From an uncultured Planctomycetaceae bacterium (GTDB lineage: Bacteria > Planctomycetota > Planctomycetia > Planctomycetales > Planctomycetaceae), in NCBI GenBank assembly GCA_903871805.1, contig CAIQIE010000101.1:83349-147348 (forward strand): DNA of 64,000 bases. The letters run 5' to 3'. Below are positions 55,550 through 64,000 of this stretch, piece by piece. The position numbers and the translations under genes are program-made. Every line of letters starts with the position of its first letter. The stretch's first letter is position 1. Under the pieces are notes generated by a model. The model ran no database searches and was not told the DNA's origin. It worked only from the letters and a program-made list of their open reading frames with translations.

Positions 55550-56485
55550 TCAGACTAGTCCAAAGGCTACATCCATTTCGCCGGAAATGCGTTTCAGTTC
55601 GGCCGCATCACCACCACCCACTTCCGCTGCCGCCCAGCCGTAAAACTGAATCTCTCGCAGCGCCTTCCTGACGTCTGCGTAATCAATGTCCCCTTCGGAG
55701 ATGCGGGTGAACTGATTTTGTGCGCGGGAGAATCCCTTGATGTCCAGTTTCATCACGCGTTTGCCCAGCTGGCGAATCCAGTCCCCCATGCTGCCGTACT
55801 TCCAGTGGTTGCCGATGTCGAACTGCATACCAACCCACGGAGAATTCAGCTGGTCGACATAACGGACATACTTTTCGGCCGTCTGAGTATGGTCGCCTTC
55901 ATGATTGTACAGGAAGTGATTCCAGACATTTTCGATGACGATCTGCACGCCGTACTGAGCAGCAGTGGGAACGGCCAGAGCGATGTTATCGATCGAACGC
56001 TTCCAGTTCTCTTCTTCGCTGCCGTCCTTGCCATGCCCCACCACCAGCAGTACAGAATGTCCGCCAACAGCGTGGGTATCACGAATGGCCTTCTGCAGCG
56101 AATCGAGGGCTTTGGCACGCACCGAGGCATCCGCGTCCGTATGGCGAATTTGCCAGTGAGTCGAATTGACGGTGCCGTCAACCGGCAGGCCACTTTCCGC
56201 AATGGCCTTGCGCGTTTCTTCGACGCTCATCCCGGGAGCATCCATTTCGATCCCGTCAAATCCGGCTTCTTTTACCGCCTGGAATTTTTCGGTCAGGGTG
56301 CCCTTTACCTGCACCATGCCGATTTTCAGCGTTTTCCAAACTCGACCTTTTAGACCTTCTTCGACAAGTGCCACATTGAGCGGGCTTGCCGAGGCAGAAG
56401 AATCACCTGTCAGCATTGAGCCGGCGGCGGCAGCCACGGCCGAAGCATGCAGAAAAGATCGACGCGAAAAACCGTTAAAATGCAT
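55550..56485 (-). CDS. Tat-exported sugar phosphate isomerase/epimerase (TIM barrel)
   Basis: 'FSRRSFLHASAVAAAAGSML' Tat signal; 'GFDGIEMDAPGM', 'VGMQFDIGNHWKYG', 'VMKLDIKGFSR'. Confidence 0.9.
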   Translation of the reverse strand: MHFNGFSRRSFLHASAVAAAAGSMLTGDSSASASPLNVALVEEGLKGRVWKTLKIGMVQVKGTLTEKFQAVKEAGFDGIEMDAPGMSVEETRKAIAESGLPVDGTVNSTHWQIRHTDADASVRAKALDSLQKAIRDTHAVGGHSVLLVVGHGKDGSEEENWKRSIDNIALAVPTAAQYGVQIVIENVWNHFLYNHEGDHTQTAEKYVRYVDQLNSPWVGMQFDIGNHWKYGSMGDWIRQLGKRVMKLDIKGFSRAQNQFTRISEGDIDYADVRKALREIQFYGWAAAEVGGGDAAELKRISGEMDVAFGLV

Positions 56486-56519
56486 GGCGGGAATCCTCTG
56501 GAAAAGGAATTGGTCCTTG

Positions 56520-56566
56520 TGGAAACAGCAGATAATTACCGGGTGGAAACAGCAGATAATTACCGG
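56520..56566. repeat. Tandem duplication of 24-bp unit TGGAAACAGCAGATAATTACCGGG
   Basis: Two near-perfect copies at 56520..56543 and 56544..56566. Confidence 0.95.
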
Positions 56567-57063
56567 AACCCTGATGAACGTTCGGCAGGGCACGGCTGCG
56601 ATCCGCTGACATCTGTTTCAGGAAACCCCTGCAGATCAGCAGACTAGCCGTGTTTTGAAGCAAGGCTTCAGTGCCGCGCTTCAGTACCGGGGGTCGAATG
56701 TTACCTGGTTCCGCGGCAGCTGAGTAGCGACGGGGCGGAACGCTGCGGAATTCATCTCCAGAAAGAGATGATACCACGGGATTGTTTCGATTGCGTTGGC
56801 TCTTCTGCTATCCTGCGAAAATTGAACAACACCGTGGGCGAAAACCTGTGGATTTCAGTCGTACACCGGAACCTGTCAACGTCCGGTAAGGATCAAAATT
56901 CCAGAAAACACCGGGGGGTTGCCCCACGCTGGCTGATTCAGATATGGCCACATACGGCGAATTGCGGTTTTGGCTCGCCTGCCGACAAAGCCGCCGTTTC
57001 TGCGGAGCGCTTTCCCCGGCAGTCCCAACCCTCGTTCTTCTGTTTCACTTCGGATTGACACTC

Positions 57064-58113
57064 ATGGACCTTCTCAAAACGCTGACTCAGACACCTTCAG
57101 TTCCCGGCCGTGAAGACCGGATTCGCAATGTTATCCGTGAGCATCTGCTGCAGCTGCAGTTGTTCGATGAAATCTCCGTGGATGCGATGGGGTCGCTGAT
57201 CGCTTTCCGCAGAGCCCGTCCCGCTCCTGACTCGCCTCCTGTCGAGCCTAAAAAAGTGCTGTTGATCGCACACATGGATCAGATCGGCTTTCTGGTTCGC
57301 CATATCGATGACCAGGGCTATCTGCGAGTCAATCCGGCTGGCGGTTTTGATGCCCGCAATCTGTTCGCACGATCCGTCCGCGTCTGCACTGTTTCCGGTG
57401 ATATTTCCGGAGTCATGAACGCGTCCGGAAAACCGATCCACCTTGCCTCTGAATCGGACAAAAAGAAAGTCCCGGAAGTGACCGAGTTCTTTGTGGACTG
57501 CGGACTGTCTGCAGAAGAGGCAAAGGCACGCATCCGCATCGGGGACATGGTTGTTCTGGATGGCCCTTTTCAGACCGTTGGCCATTCCGTCGTCTCTCAG
57601 TGCCTGGATAACCGCGTTGGCTGCTGGGCTCTGATTCGTGCGATCGAAAATCTCAAGCATCACGCGTGCCACATCTACGCTGTCTGGTCTGTCCAGGAAG
57701 AAGTCGGCATGCGTGGTGCCTTCACTGCGGCTTACGGTGTCGATCCGGATATTGGTGTTTCCTGCGACACAACCCTGTGCTGCAAAACGCCCGGTGTTCC
57801 GGACGAGGACCGCATTTCCGTGGCCGGCGACGGTGTCTGCCTGCACGTCATGGATGCCTCCATGCTGTCTGATATGGGACTGGTCGAAGACTTTGAACGT
57901 GTGGCCACAGAACACAGGATCAAATGCCAGCGTGCCATTCTTCCGCGCGGCGGTCAGGACGGGGCGGCCGTGCAGCGCAGTCGCAGCGGTGTCCGCACCA
58001 TTTGCCTTGCCTGTCCCGTCAAATACATTCATACCGTCACTGAAATGTCCCATCTGGATGACCTGCAGTCCTATCATTCACTGCTGACGGCATGGCTGGA
58101 ATCGCTCAAATAA
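57064..58113 (+). CDS. M42 family metallopeptidase
   Basis: 'LLIAHMDQIGFLVRHIDDQGYLRV', 'LDNRVGCWALIRAI', 'VQEEVGMRGAFTAAY'. Confidence 0.92.
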   Translation: MDLLKTLTQTPSVPGREDRIRNVIREHLLQLQLFDEISVDAMGSLIAFRRARPAPDSPPVEPKKVLLIAHMDQIGFLVRHIDDQGYLRVNPAGGFDARNLFARSVRVCTVSGDISGVMNASGKPIHLASESDKKKVPEVTEFFVDCGLSAEEAKARIRIGDMVVLDGPFQTVGHSVVSQCLDNRVGCWALIRAIENLKHHACHIYAVWSVQEEVGMRGAFTAAYGVDPDIGVSCDTTLCCKTPGVPDEDRISVAGDGVCLHVMDASMLSDMGLVEDFERVATEHRIKCQRAILPRGGQDGAAVQRSRSGVRTICLACPVKYIHTVTEMSHLDDLQSYHSLLTAWLESLK

Positions 58114-58164
58114 TCCGGAATCGGGGCAACTGCAGCGACGGATGCCTGCCTGCGCCTTTTAAAA

Positions 58165-59169
58165 GTGTCCTCAGAACGTGCCGGTCTTCCGCAGGCAAAC
58201 GGCGCAGAACGGCATTGGCACACGGAATGGGACTGCTGCTGTGACAAGCTGCAGCAGCCGCATTCTCCCTGTTACAGTCATCGCATTTGTCGCAATTCGG
58301 GAAAATCGACCTTCGATTTTCAGGATTTTTGTGGAACCTTCTCTGTGCCTTTGAACCGTGATAATTCCAGTCGCCCCACCCGGGAATTTGCCGGCAGCCA
58401 TCAACGATCATGGCTTTGGGGACATCATGCCGTGCTGGAAACACTGGCGGCCGGGCGCTGGCCTGTGATCGAACTGTTCGCCGATCCGCAGTTGCCGCCT
58501 GACGTTCTGCAGAAGGTTCGTACCGCAGCGGCCGTTCACCGCCTGCCAGTTCAGGCCGCAGACAGTCGTCGGCTGGAACAACTGTGTCGGCAACCGGATC
58601 ATCAGGGGCTATTGGCAAGGATGGGCGAGTTCCCCTGCGAGTCGTTGGAAACCCTGCAGTCGTTCGTCCACTCGCTTCTGCTGCAGACTCCCGCAGAAAA
58701 CGGCACCCCGCCATTATTCGTTCTCTGTGATCGCCTCCAGGATGCTCATAATTTCGGCGCCATTCTTCGGTGTTGTGATGCTGTGCAGGCCGATGGCGTG
58801 ATTATCGGCGAGCGTGAACAGGTGATGGTCACACCGCATGTGGCTCGCGCTTCTTCCGGCGCCGTCAATCATCTGCGACTGTTTCGCATGGCCTCACTGA
58901 CAGAAGCCGTCAACCAGTTTCAATCCGCCGGCTATCAGATCATCGCCGCCTCAGAAAAGTCCTCAACGCTGCTCTGGGATACGCCACTGAAGGGACCGCT
59001 GGTGCTGGTGATCGGTTCAGAAGCGCGGGGCATTGACGCCGAGCTGCTGGCCAGATGCCAGGTGCGTGTGGCCATTCCAATGCTGGGCCAGGTGAGTTCG
59101 CTGAACGCCGCCGTGGCTGCCGGAATCCTGCTGTACGAATGTCGTCGACAAAATCCTCGAACCGCCTGA
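58165..59169 (+). CDS. TrmH/SpoU family RNA methyltransferase (RlmB-like); true start possibly downstream of 58165
   Basis: 'LWGHHAVLETL', 'DRLQDAHNFGAILRCCDAVQADGVII', 'LVIGSEARGID', 'IPMLGQVSSLNAAVAAGILLYE'. Confidence 0.92.
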   Translation: MSSERAGLPQANGAERHWHTEWDCCCDKLQQPHSPCYSHRICRNSGKSTFDFQDFCGTFSVPLNRDNSSRPTREFAGSHQRSWLWGHHAVLETLAAGRWPVIELFADPQLPPDVLQKVRTAAAVHRLPVQAADSRRLEQLCRQPDHQGLLARMGEFPCESLETLQSFVHSLLLQTPAENGTPPLFVLCDRLQDAHNFGAILRCCDAVQADGVIIGEREQVMVTPHVARASSGAVNHLRLFRMASLTEAVNQFQSAGYQIIAASEKSSTLLWDTPLKGPLVLVIGSEARGIDAELLARCQVRVAIPMLGQVSSLNAAVAAGILLYECRRQNPRTA

Positions 59170-59237
59170 GACACACGACGAAGCAGAACAGAAGACATCA
59201 GAGACAATTTGCATTCCGCTGATGAAAGAAGATTGCG

Positions 59238-60428
59238 ATGGATGAGTTGCCGGTGATCAGCGTGACAGAACTTGTCACCGCGTTTCGTGAGGTGGTGGAA
59301 ACCGCACTGCCTCCCTGTATTGTTGAAGGAGAGCTTTCCAACTGCCGCAAAAGCGCTGCAGGTCACTGGTACCTGACACTGAAGGATGATGAAGCGGAAA
59401 TTTCTGCCGTCATTTGGCGCAGTGCCGCAGCAAAACTGAAGTTCACTCCCAAAGACGGGATGAAAGCGCTGGCCACGGGTTCCCTGCAGGTCTACGTCAC
59501 CAAGGGCACCTGTCAGTTTTCCATTTCCCGCCTGATGCCGCAGGGCGTCGGCGAACTGGAACTCGCCTTCCGACAACTCCGCGATAAGCTGGCCGCTGAA
59601 GGGCTGTTCGACGAATCCCGAAAGCGACCGATCCCCACAATTCCGCGACGCATAGCTCTGGTCACCAGCCCAACAGGCGCCGCTGTTCGCGACATGATTC
59701 AGGTCATCACTCGCCGCTGGCCTCCTGCCAGCCTGGTGATTGTTCCAGTTCGAGTTCAGGGGGAGGGTGCGGCCGAAGAAATCGCCAAAGCCCTCGGAAT
59801 GGTCCACAGAATTCCCGGTGTGGATGTCGTGATCACTGGTCGGGGCGGCGGAAGCCTGGAAGACCTATGGTGCTTCAACACCGAAATTGTGGCACGCGCT
59901 GTCGCAGCCTGCAAAGTTCCGGTGATCAGTGCCGTCGGGCATGAGATTGACGTGACCATCGCAGACCTCGTCGCGGACCGCCGCGCTCTGACACCCAGCG
60001 AAGCCGGCGAATTCGTCGTGCCCGCAGCTGCCGACATCCGCGAAAGCCTGCGACAAACGGTCGATCGAATCCGCTCCGTTTTACAGGGACGACTGGAACG
60101 CTTTCGCCTGAAACTTGCCGCCATTCAGGCCCGTTCAGTGATGCAGCGTCCGGAAAACCTGGTCAATCAGCGACGCCAGGACTGCGATCAGCTTGGGGAA
60201 CGTGCTCTCCGTTCGCTGCAACTGACGGTGGAACGTCGCCGGCAGAAACTGGCATCGCTCGCAGCTTCCCTGCAGGCTCTTAGCCCGCTGCAGGTGCTGG
60301 CCCGCGGATATTCTTTGACGCTGACTGCGGATGGGCATGTCCTGCAGTCGGCAGACCAGGTGAAACCCGGCGACCGGATTGTCACCCGGCTGAATTCCGG
60401 TAGTATCACCAGCATCGTCGAAGCCTGA
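59238..60428 (+). CDS. xseA: Exodeoxyribonuclease VII large subunit
   Basis: 'VEGELSNCRKSAAGHWYLTLKDDEAEISAVIW', 'DVVITGRGGGSLEDLWCFNTEIVARA', 'SAVGHEIDVTIADLVADRRALTPSEA'. Confidence 0.97.
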   Translation: MDELPVISVTELVTAFREVVETALPPCIVEGELSNCRKSAAGHWYLTLKDDEAEISAVIWRSAAAKLKFTPKDGMKALATGSLQVYVTKGTCQFSISRLMPQGVGELELAFRQLRDKLAAEGLFDESRKRPIPTIPRRIALVTSPTGAAVRDMIQVITRRWPPASLVIVPVRVQGEGAAEEIAKALGMVHRIPGVDVVITGRGGGSLEDLWCFNTEIVARAVAACKVPVISAVGHEIDVTIADLVADRRALTPSEAGEFVVPAAADIRESLRQTVDRIRSVLQGRLERFRLKLAAIQARSVMQRPENLVNQRRQDCDQLGERALRSLQLTVERRRQKLASLAASLQALSPLQVLARGYSLTLTADGHVLQSADQVKPGDRIVTRLNSGSITSIVEA

Positions 60429-60558
60429 ACTCGTGCTGGACCTGCAGCCCGTCCGCTGATCCCGCTGATCACTGTCTCATGTGCGATTTACGAAGACAAC
60501 CCGGCCCCCGGAGTCCATCAGGACAGGCTCCGGGTTGCCTTCACATCTCCCGCCAGTC

Positions 60559-61839
60559 TCAGCCGCCAAAGGTGTAGCCACTCAGGGCCGCGTCTGTAAA
60601 CTGCACACTGTATCCAGCCGCTTCCGGCGGCATGTAGCGGCCATGCTTCATGACGACAGGCTCATAGACATGCTCATGCAGGTGATCGGAATACTCGGTC
60701 ACCCGATCCTCCATCGAACCCGACACACAGACATAGTCGATAATGCTGGCATGCTGCACATATTCGCACAATCCCACGCCACCGGCATGCGGGCAGACAG
60801 GGATGCGAAACCGAGCCGCCAGCAGCAGCACAGCAAGGACTTCATTCACGCCCCCCAGTCGAGCGCAGTCCAGCTGGCACACCTGCAGTGCATTGCTCTG
60901 CATAAACTGCTTGAACATAATCCGATTGTGACACATTTCTCCCGTGGCCACTCGGATCGGAGCAATCGCTTCTGCGATCGCCCGGTGCCCAAGAATATCG
61001 TCTGGCGATGTGGGCTCTTCCACAAACCATGGGCGAAACGGCGCCAGGTGCCGCACCCACTCAATGGCCTGCGGAACATCCCAAACCTGATTGGCATCGA
61101 TCATCATAAACGCATCGTCGCCCATTTCCCGACGAAGCACTGAACAGCGTCGCAGGTCATCCTGCAGGTCCCGACCGACCTTGATCTTAAAGTGCTTCCA
61201 GCCGCGAGCCTTTAAATCCGCACACTTCTGCTTCAGCGCGTCGTCAGAGTAGCCCAGCCAGCCCGCCGATGTTGTGTAACTGGGATATCCCCCGGCACGC
61301 AATTCTTCAATTCTTGCCTGACGAGCCCCCATGTGGGGCTGCAACAGCTCCAGCGCCTGCGACGGTGTCAGTACGTCCGTCAGATAACGAAAGTCCACAC
61401 TCGCAACAAATTGCTCCGGTGCCATGTCACAAATCAGTTTCCAGACAGGCTTCTGCTGGATGCGTGCCCACAGGTCCCAGACGGCGTTAATCAGGGCCGC
61501 CCCGGCAAGGTGAATGATGCCCTTCTCCGGCCCAACCCAGCGCAACTGACTGTCGCCCGTCAGACGCCGGTACAATACCACCGGCTCCTTCATCAGGGAT
61601 TCCACGGTCTGCCCCACCAGCAGCGATGCAAGGGACCGAATTGCCGCAACACACAATTCATTTCCCCGGCCAATTGTGAATGTCATCCCATAACCAAAAT
61701 GCTCCGCAGAGTTGGTCTTCAGAATGACGTACGCGGCCGAGTAATCGGGATCCGGATTCATCGCGTCGGATCCGTCCAGATGCTGTGATGTGGGAAATCG
61801 CAGATCGATGGCTTCAAATCCAGTAATCGTTGTCGACAT
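60559..61839 (-). CDS. Enolase superfamily protein, L-fuconate dehydratase-like
   Basis: 'KIKVGRDLQDD', 'MIDANQVWDVPQAIEWV', 'EEPTSPDDILGHRAIAEAIAPIRVATGEMCHNRIMFKQFMQ', 'PVCPHAGGVGLCEYVQH'. Confidence 0.92.
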   Translation of the reverse strand: MSTTITGFEAIDLRFPTSQHLDGSDAMNPDPDYSAAYVILKTNSAEHFGYGMTFTIGRGNELCVAAIRSLASLLVGQTVESLMKEPVVLYRRLTGDSQLRWVGPEKGIIHLAGAALINAVWDLWARIQQKPVWKLICDMAPEQFVASVDFRYLTDVLTPSQALELLQPHMGARQARIEELRAGGYPSYTTSAGWLGYSDDALKQKCADLKARGWKHFKIKVGRDLQDDLRRCSVLRREMGDDAFMMIDANQVWDVPQAIEWVRHLAPFRPWFVEEPTSPDDILGHRAIAEAIAPIRVATGEMCHNRIMFKQFMQSNALQVCQLDCARLGGVNEVLAVLLLAARFRIPVCPHAGGVGLCEYVQHASIIDYVCVSGSMEDRVTEYSDHLHEHVYEPVVMKHGRYMPPEAAGYSVQFTDAALSGYTFGG

Positions 61840-62318
61840 GTCTATGATTCCTGCGAACCCCATCGGCAGATCGGATTCGAAAAAAGTGAGCGTCTGGTCT
61901 TTCAAAGTCACGCGAATTATCGAGTGTTTGCCGTCGCCGTTCAACCGGCAGGACCTTTCCAAGGTTGCTTTTAAGAAGAGAGCTTCGGTTTCTGCAAGGC
62001 AGCTCTTTGCAGGAATCCAGCCGCTGTTTTCCACCTGTCCAACAGAGCGGTCTCATGCGTTCCAAATCTGCAGTAACCGCTGAGATCGGGGTGAAAACGG
62101 CCGAATTTTCAGCATCAGGCGGAGTCGCTTTTCGGAATTTCAGAGGCGAAAGTCGTGCACTGCCCGAAAACTGGAATTGCCGGCTTTGGCACTCCCATGT
62201 CGGGGAAGTCTGCATGGACCACAAAGAGACGTTCCTTTTCCTCGTATTTTGGTCACACTATCCCGAAAGATTCGTTCAATTTGCGGCAAAGAGCAGCCGC
62301 ATTCCCCTTCAGAAAAGA

Positions 62319-62435
62319 ATGACAGCTATGGGACGCTGGCCAGATAATCCTCGATCAACGCTGATTGGCTTTCTGCTGATCTTTGTGCTGTTTCCACTGC
62401 TTGCGTGGCTGTGTCTGTGGTTCACACGGTATTAA
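62319..62435 (+). CDS. Possible 38-aa single-TM small protein
   Basis: MTAMGRWPDNPRSTLIGFLLIFVLFPLLAWLCLWFTRY; end of a longer ORF that otherwise looks non-coding. Confidence 0.35.
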   Translation: MTAMGRWPDNPRSTLIGFLLIFVLFPLLAWLCLWFTRY

Positions 62436-62614
62436 GACAGACACGACACGTCCGTGTTGCTCGGACAGCCAGCTCATAACCACTGACAGCTAACAACCTC
62501 TGCATGGACCATGACGAACCGGAGCATGACGAACTAAACTACAACGACCGGAGCAGCGATCCTGACTGACACATCTGCAGGGATCTTTTCTTCCGGCCGG
62601 GGTCCGCTCTGCAA

Positions 62615-63043
62615 TTATTCCGGAACGGCTGCGGCGCAGACAAACTCCATCCGCGCAGTGACCTTGCCGCCGACAGACGCTTTCCCTTTTAGAAAGAAGG
62701 CGTTCGAAACCCGCTCCGTTAACTCCACCTCGATGTCCAGCGTTTCCCCCGGACGAATCATTCTGCGGAACTGAACGTTGTTGACCCGCGTGACAACCGG
62801 TACTTCACCATTGGCCGTTGTGACCAGCTTTGAAATCAAAATGGCTCCGGCCTGAAAACAGGCCTCACACTGCAGAACGCCCGGGAAAATCGGAAAGTTC
62901 GGGTAGTGCCCCTGAAACACAGGCAGATCCGGGCTGAGCGTCTTGCTGGCTGCAATGCGCGATTCTGTAAGTTCTGAAACTGCGTCAAGCCACAGAAATG
63001 GATCGCGATGAGGAATGCACTGCTGAATTTCCGTGATGTTCAT
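62615..63043 (-). CDS. 3-hydroxyacyl-ACP dehydratase, FabZ-like
   Basis: 'IPHRDPFLWLD', 'FQGHYPNFPIFPGVLQCEACFQAGAIL' hot-dog dehydratase motif. Confidence 0.85.
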   Translation of the reverse strand: MNITEIQQCIPHRDPFLWLDAVSELTESRIAASKTLSPDLPVFQGHYPNFPIFPGVLQCEACFQAGAILISKLVTTANGEVPVVTRVNNVQFRRMIRPGETLDIEVELTERVSNAFFLKGKASVGGKVTARMEFVCAAAVPE

Positions 63044-63283
63044 GAATTGACCTCTGTGGAGCGATGTGTGCGCTGAACGGCAATCGTGACAGGCCAGTCA
63101 TCGTTGGCACACGTCGGTTGCCAATCACAACATGTGATCCCGAACGACAGCAGTGTGCCAGCGTATTTTTGCATCAGATCCGAGAGATCTGAAACGGACG
63201 GGCAAAAGGAAACGGGGGCAAGGCAACGTGTCTATGTTTCGTCGCCGGGCCCCCTTCGCAAAATCCAGCCGCAGCGATGCGGT

Positions 63284-64000
63284 TCAGACTTCGATTTTCA
63301 GTTCTTCGATCTTGCGGTACAGGCTGGAAAGTCCCAGTTTCAGCCGTCGGGCGGCTTCTTTTTTGTCCGGGCACTGCCGCAGCACTCGCGTGATATGCAG
63401 GCGTTCGTAGTGCCGCAGAGCTGACCGCAGATCATCAGTGTCAGGCAGCGTCGATCCGCCACCCAGCAGATCCGGTGGCAGGTCGTTGGGAGTAATTTCT
63501 TCCCCCTCACACATCATGACGGCACGCTCGATGGCATTGTCCAGTTGGCGCACGTTGCCTTTCCAGTGCGCCGCCATCAGCGTGCGAATGGTTTCACTGG
63601 TCGCGCCTGTGACACGCTTGCCCATGGATTCCCGATGGCGAACCATGAAGTATTCCACCAATTCAGGAATATCATCCAGACGTTCGCGCAGCGCTGGTAT
63701 GCGAATCTTGACGCCATCCAGTCGATAGAAGAGATCTTCCTGGAAGTTACCGTCAGAAACTTCCTGACTGAGCTCGCGGGACGTCGCAGCAATGATTCTG
63801 GCACTGACTTTGACCGGACGGGTGCCGCCCTCCGGAGTGACCTCAGAGTATTCGATGGCCCTCTGAATTTCTGACTGGGTACCGGACGGAAGCTGAGCGA
63901 TCTCGTCAAGAAACACGGTACCGGATCCTGCAGTGACGAGTGCCCCATCCTGCCCATCACCGGAACCAAACAACTGTGATTCCAGCAGCTCCACGGGCCG
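63284..64000 (-). CDS. Sigma-54-activator-type AAA+ regulator with Fis-type HTH (N-terminal part outside window)
   Basis: 'RPVELLESQLFG..GTVFLDEIAQLP', 'EDLFYRLDGVKIRIPALRERLDDIPELVEYF', 'HWKGNVRQLDNAIERAV', 'KKEAARRLKLGLSSLYRKIEELKI'; frame open to window edge. Confidence 0.9.
   Translation of the reverse strand, partial: RPVELLESQLFGSGDGQDGALVTAGSGTVFLDEIAQLPSGTQSEIQRAIEYSEVTPEGGTRPVKVSARIIAATSRELSQEVSDGNFQEDLFYRLDGVKIRIPALRERLDDIPELVEYFMVRHRESMGKRVTGATSETIRTLMAAHWKGNVRQLDNAIERAVMMCEGEEITPNDLPPDLLGGGSTLPDTDDLRSALRHYERLHITRVLRQCPDKKEAARRLKLGLSSLYRKIEELKIEV

Noticed and set aside
57097-58077. 326-aa minus-strand ORF
   Set aside because: Antisense to the M42 peptidase gene.
58935-59807. 290-aa minus-strand ORF
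   Set aside because: Antisense to the RNA methyltransferase and xseA genes.
60497-60545. Imperfect hairpin AACCCGG..CCGGGTT after xseA
   Set aside because: Bulged stem and no clear T tract; not strong enough to call a terminator.

Overview
The window looks like chromosomal DNA from a Planctomycetes-type bacterium. This is inferred from the PSCyt1/DUF1549/DUF1553 protein, DUF1501 proteins, the TIGR03545/TIGR03546 pair, a DUF11 protein, secreted sulfatase and TIM-barrel proteins, and a Ser/Thr kinase. It is mostly ordinary core and accessory genome. The largest recognisable locus is a complete F1Fo ATP synthase operon on the minus strand (about 34.8 to 26.7 kb). Other confident genes are clpX, leuB, bioD, rsmG, xseA, an rlmB-like rRNA methyltransferase, an L-fuconate-dehydratase-like enolase, a FabZ-like dehydratase, a MoxR ATPase, a CinA-like protein, an M28 and an M42 peptidase, a NatA/NatB-type ABC exporter, and a tRNA-Gln(CUG). 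I saw no CRISPR array, rRNA, prophage or intact IS element; there is one truncated IS630-like remnant. The observations most worth checking are: (i) a sigma-54-activator-type AAA+ regulator at the right edge whose GAFTGA loop appears deleted; (ii) ATP synthase Fo subunits carrying signal-peptide-like N-termini and His/acid-rich extensions; (iii) a secreted tandem-esterase plus SMP-30 fusion beside a lactonase; (iv) an FHA / membrane Ser/Thr kinase / membrane protein cassette with a DVG motif; (v) a NatB permease fused to a CPBP protease; (vi) short tandem repeats upstream of a sulfatase gene and a TIM-barrel gene. I did not find a clearly new multi-gene system. All assignments come from reading the translated ORFs without any database search.
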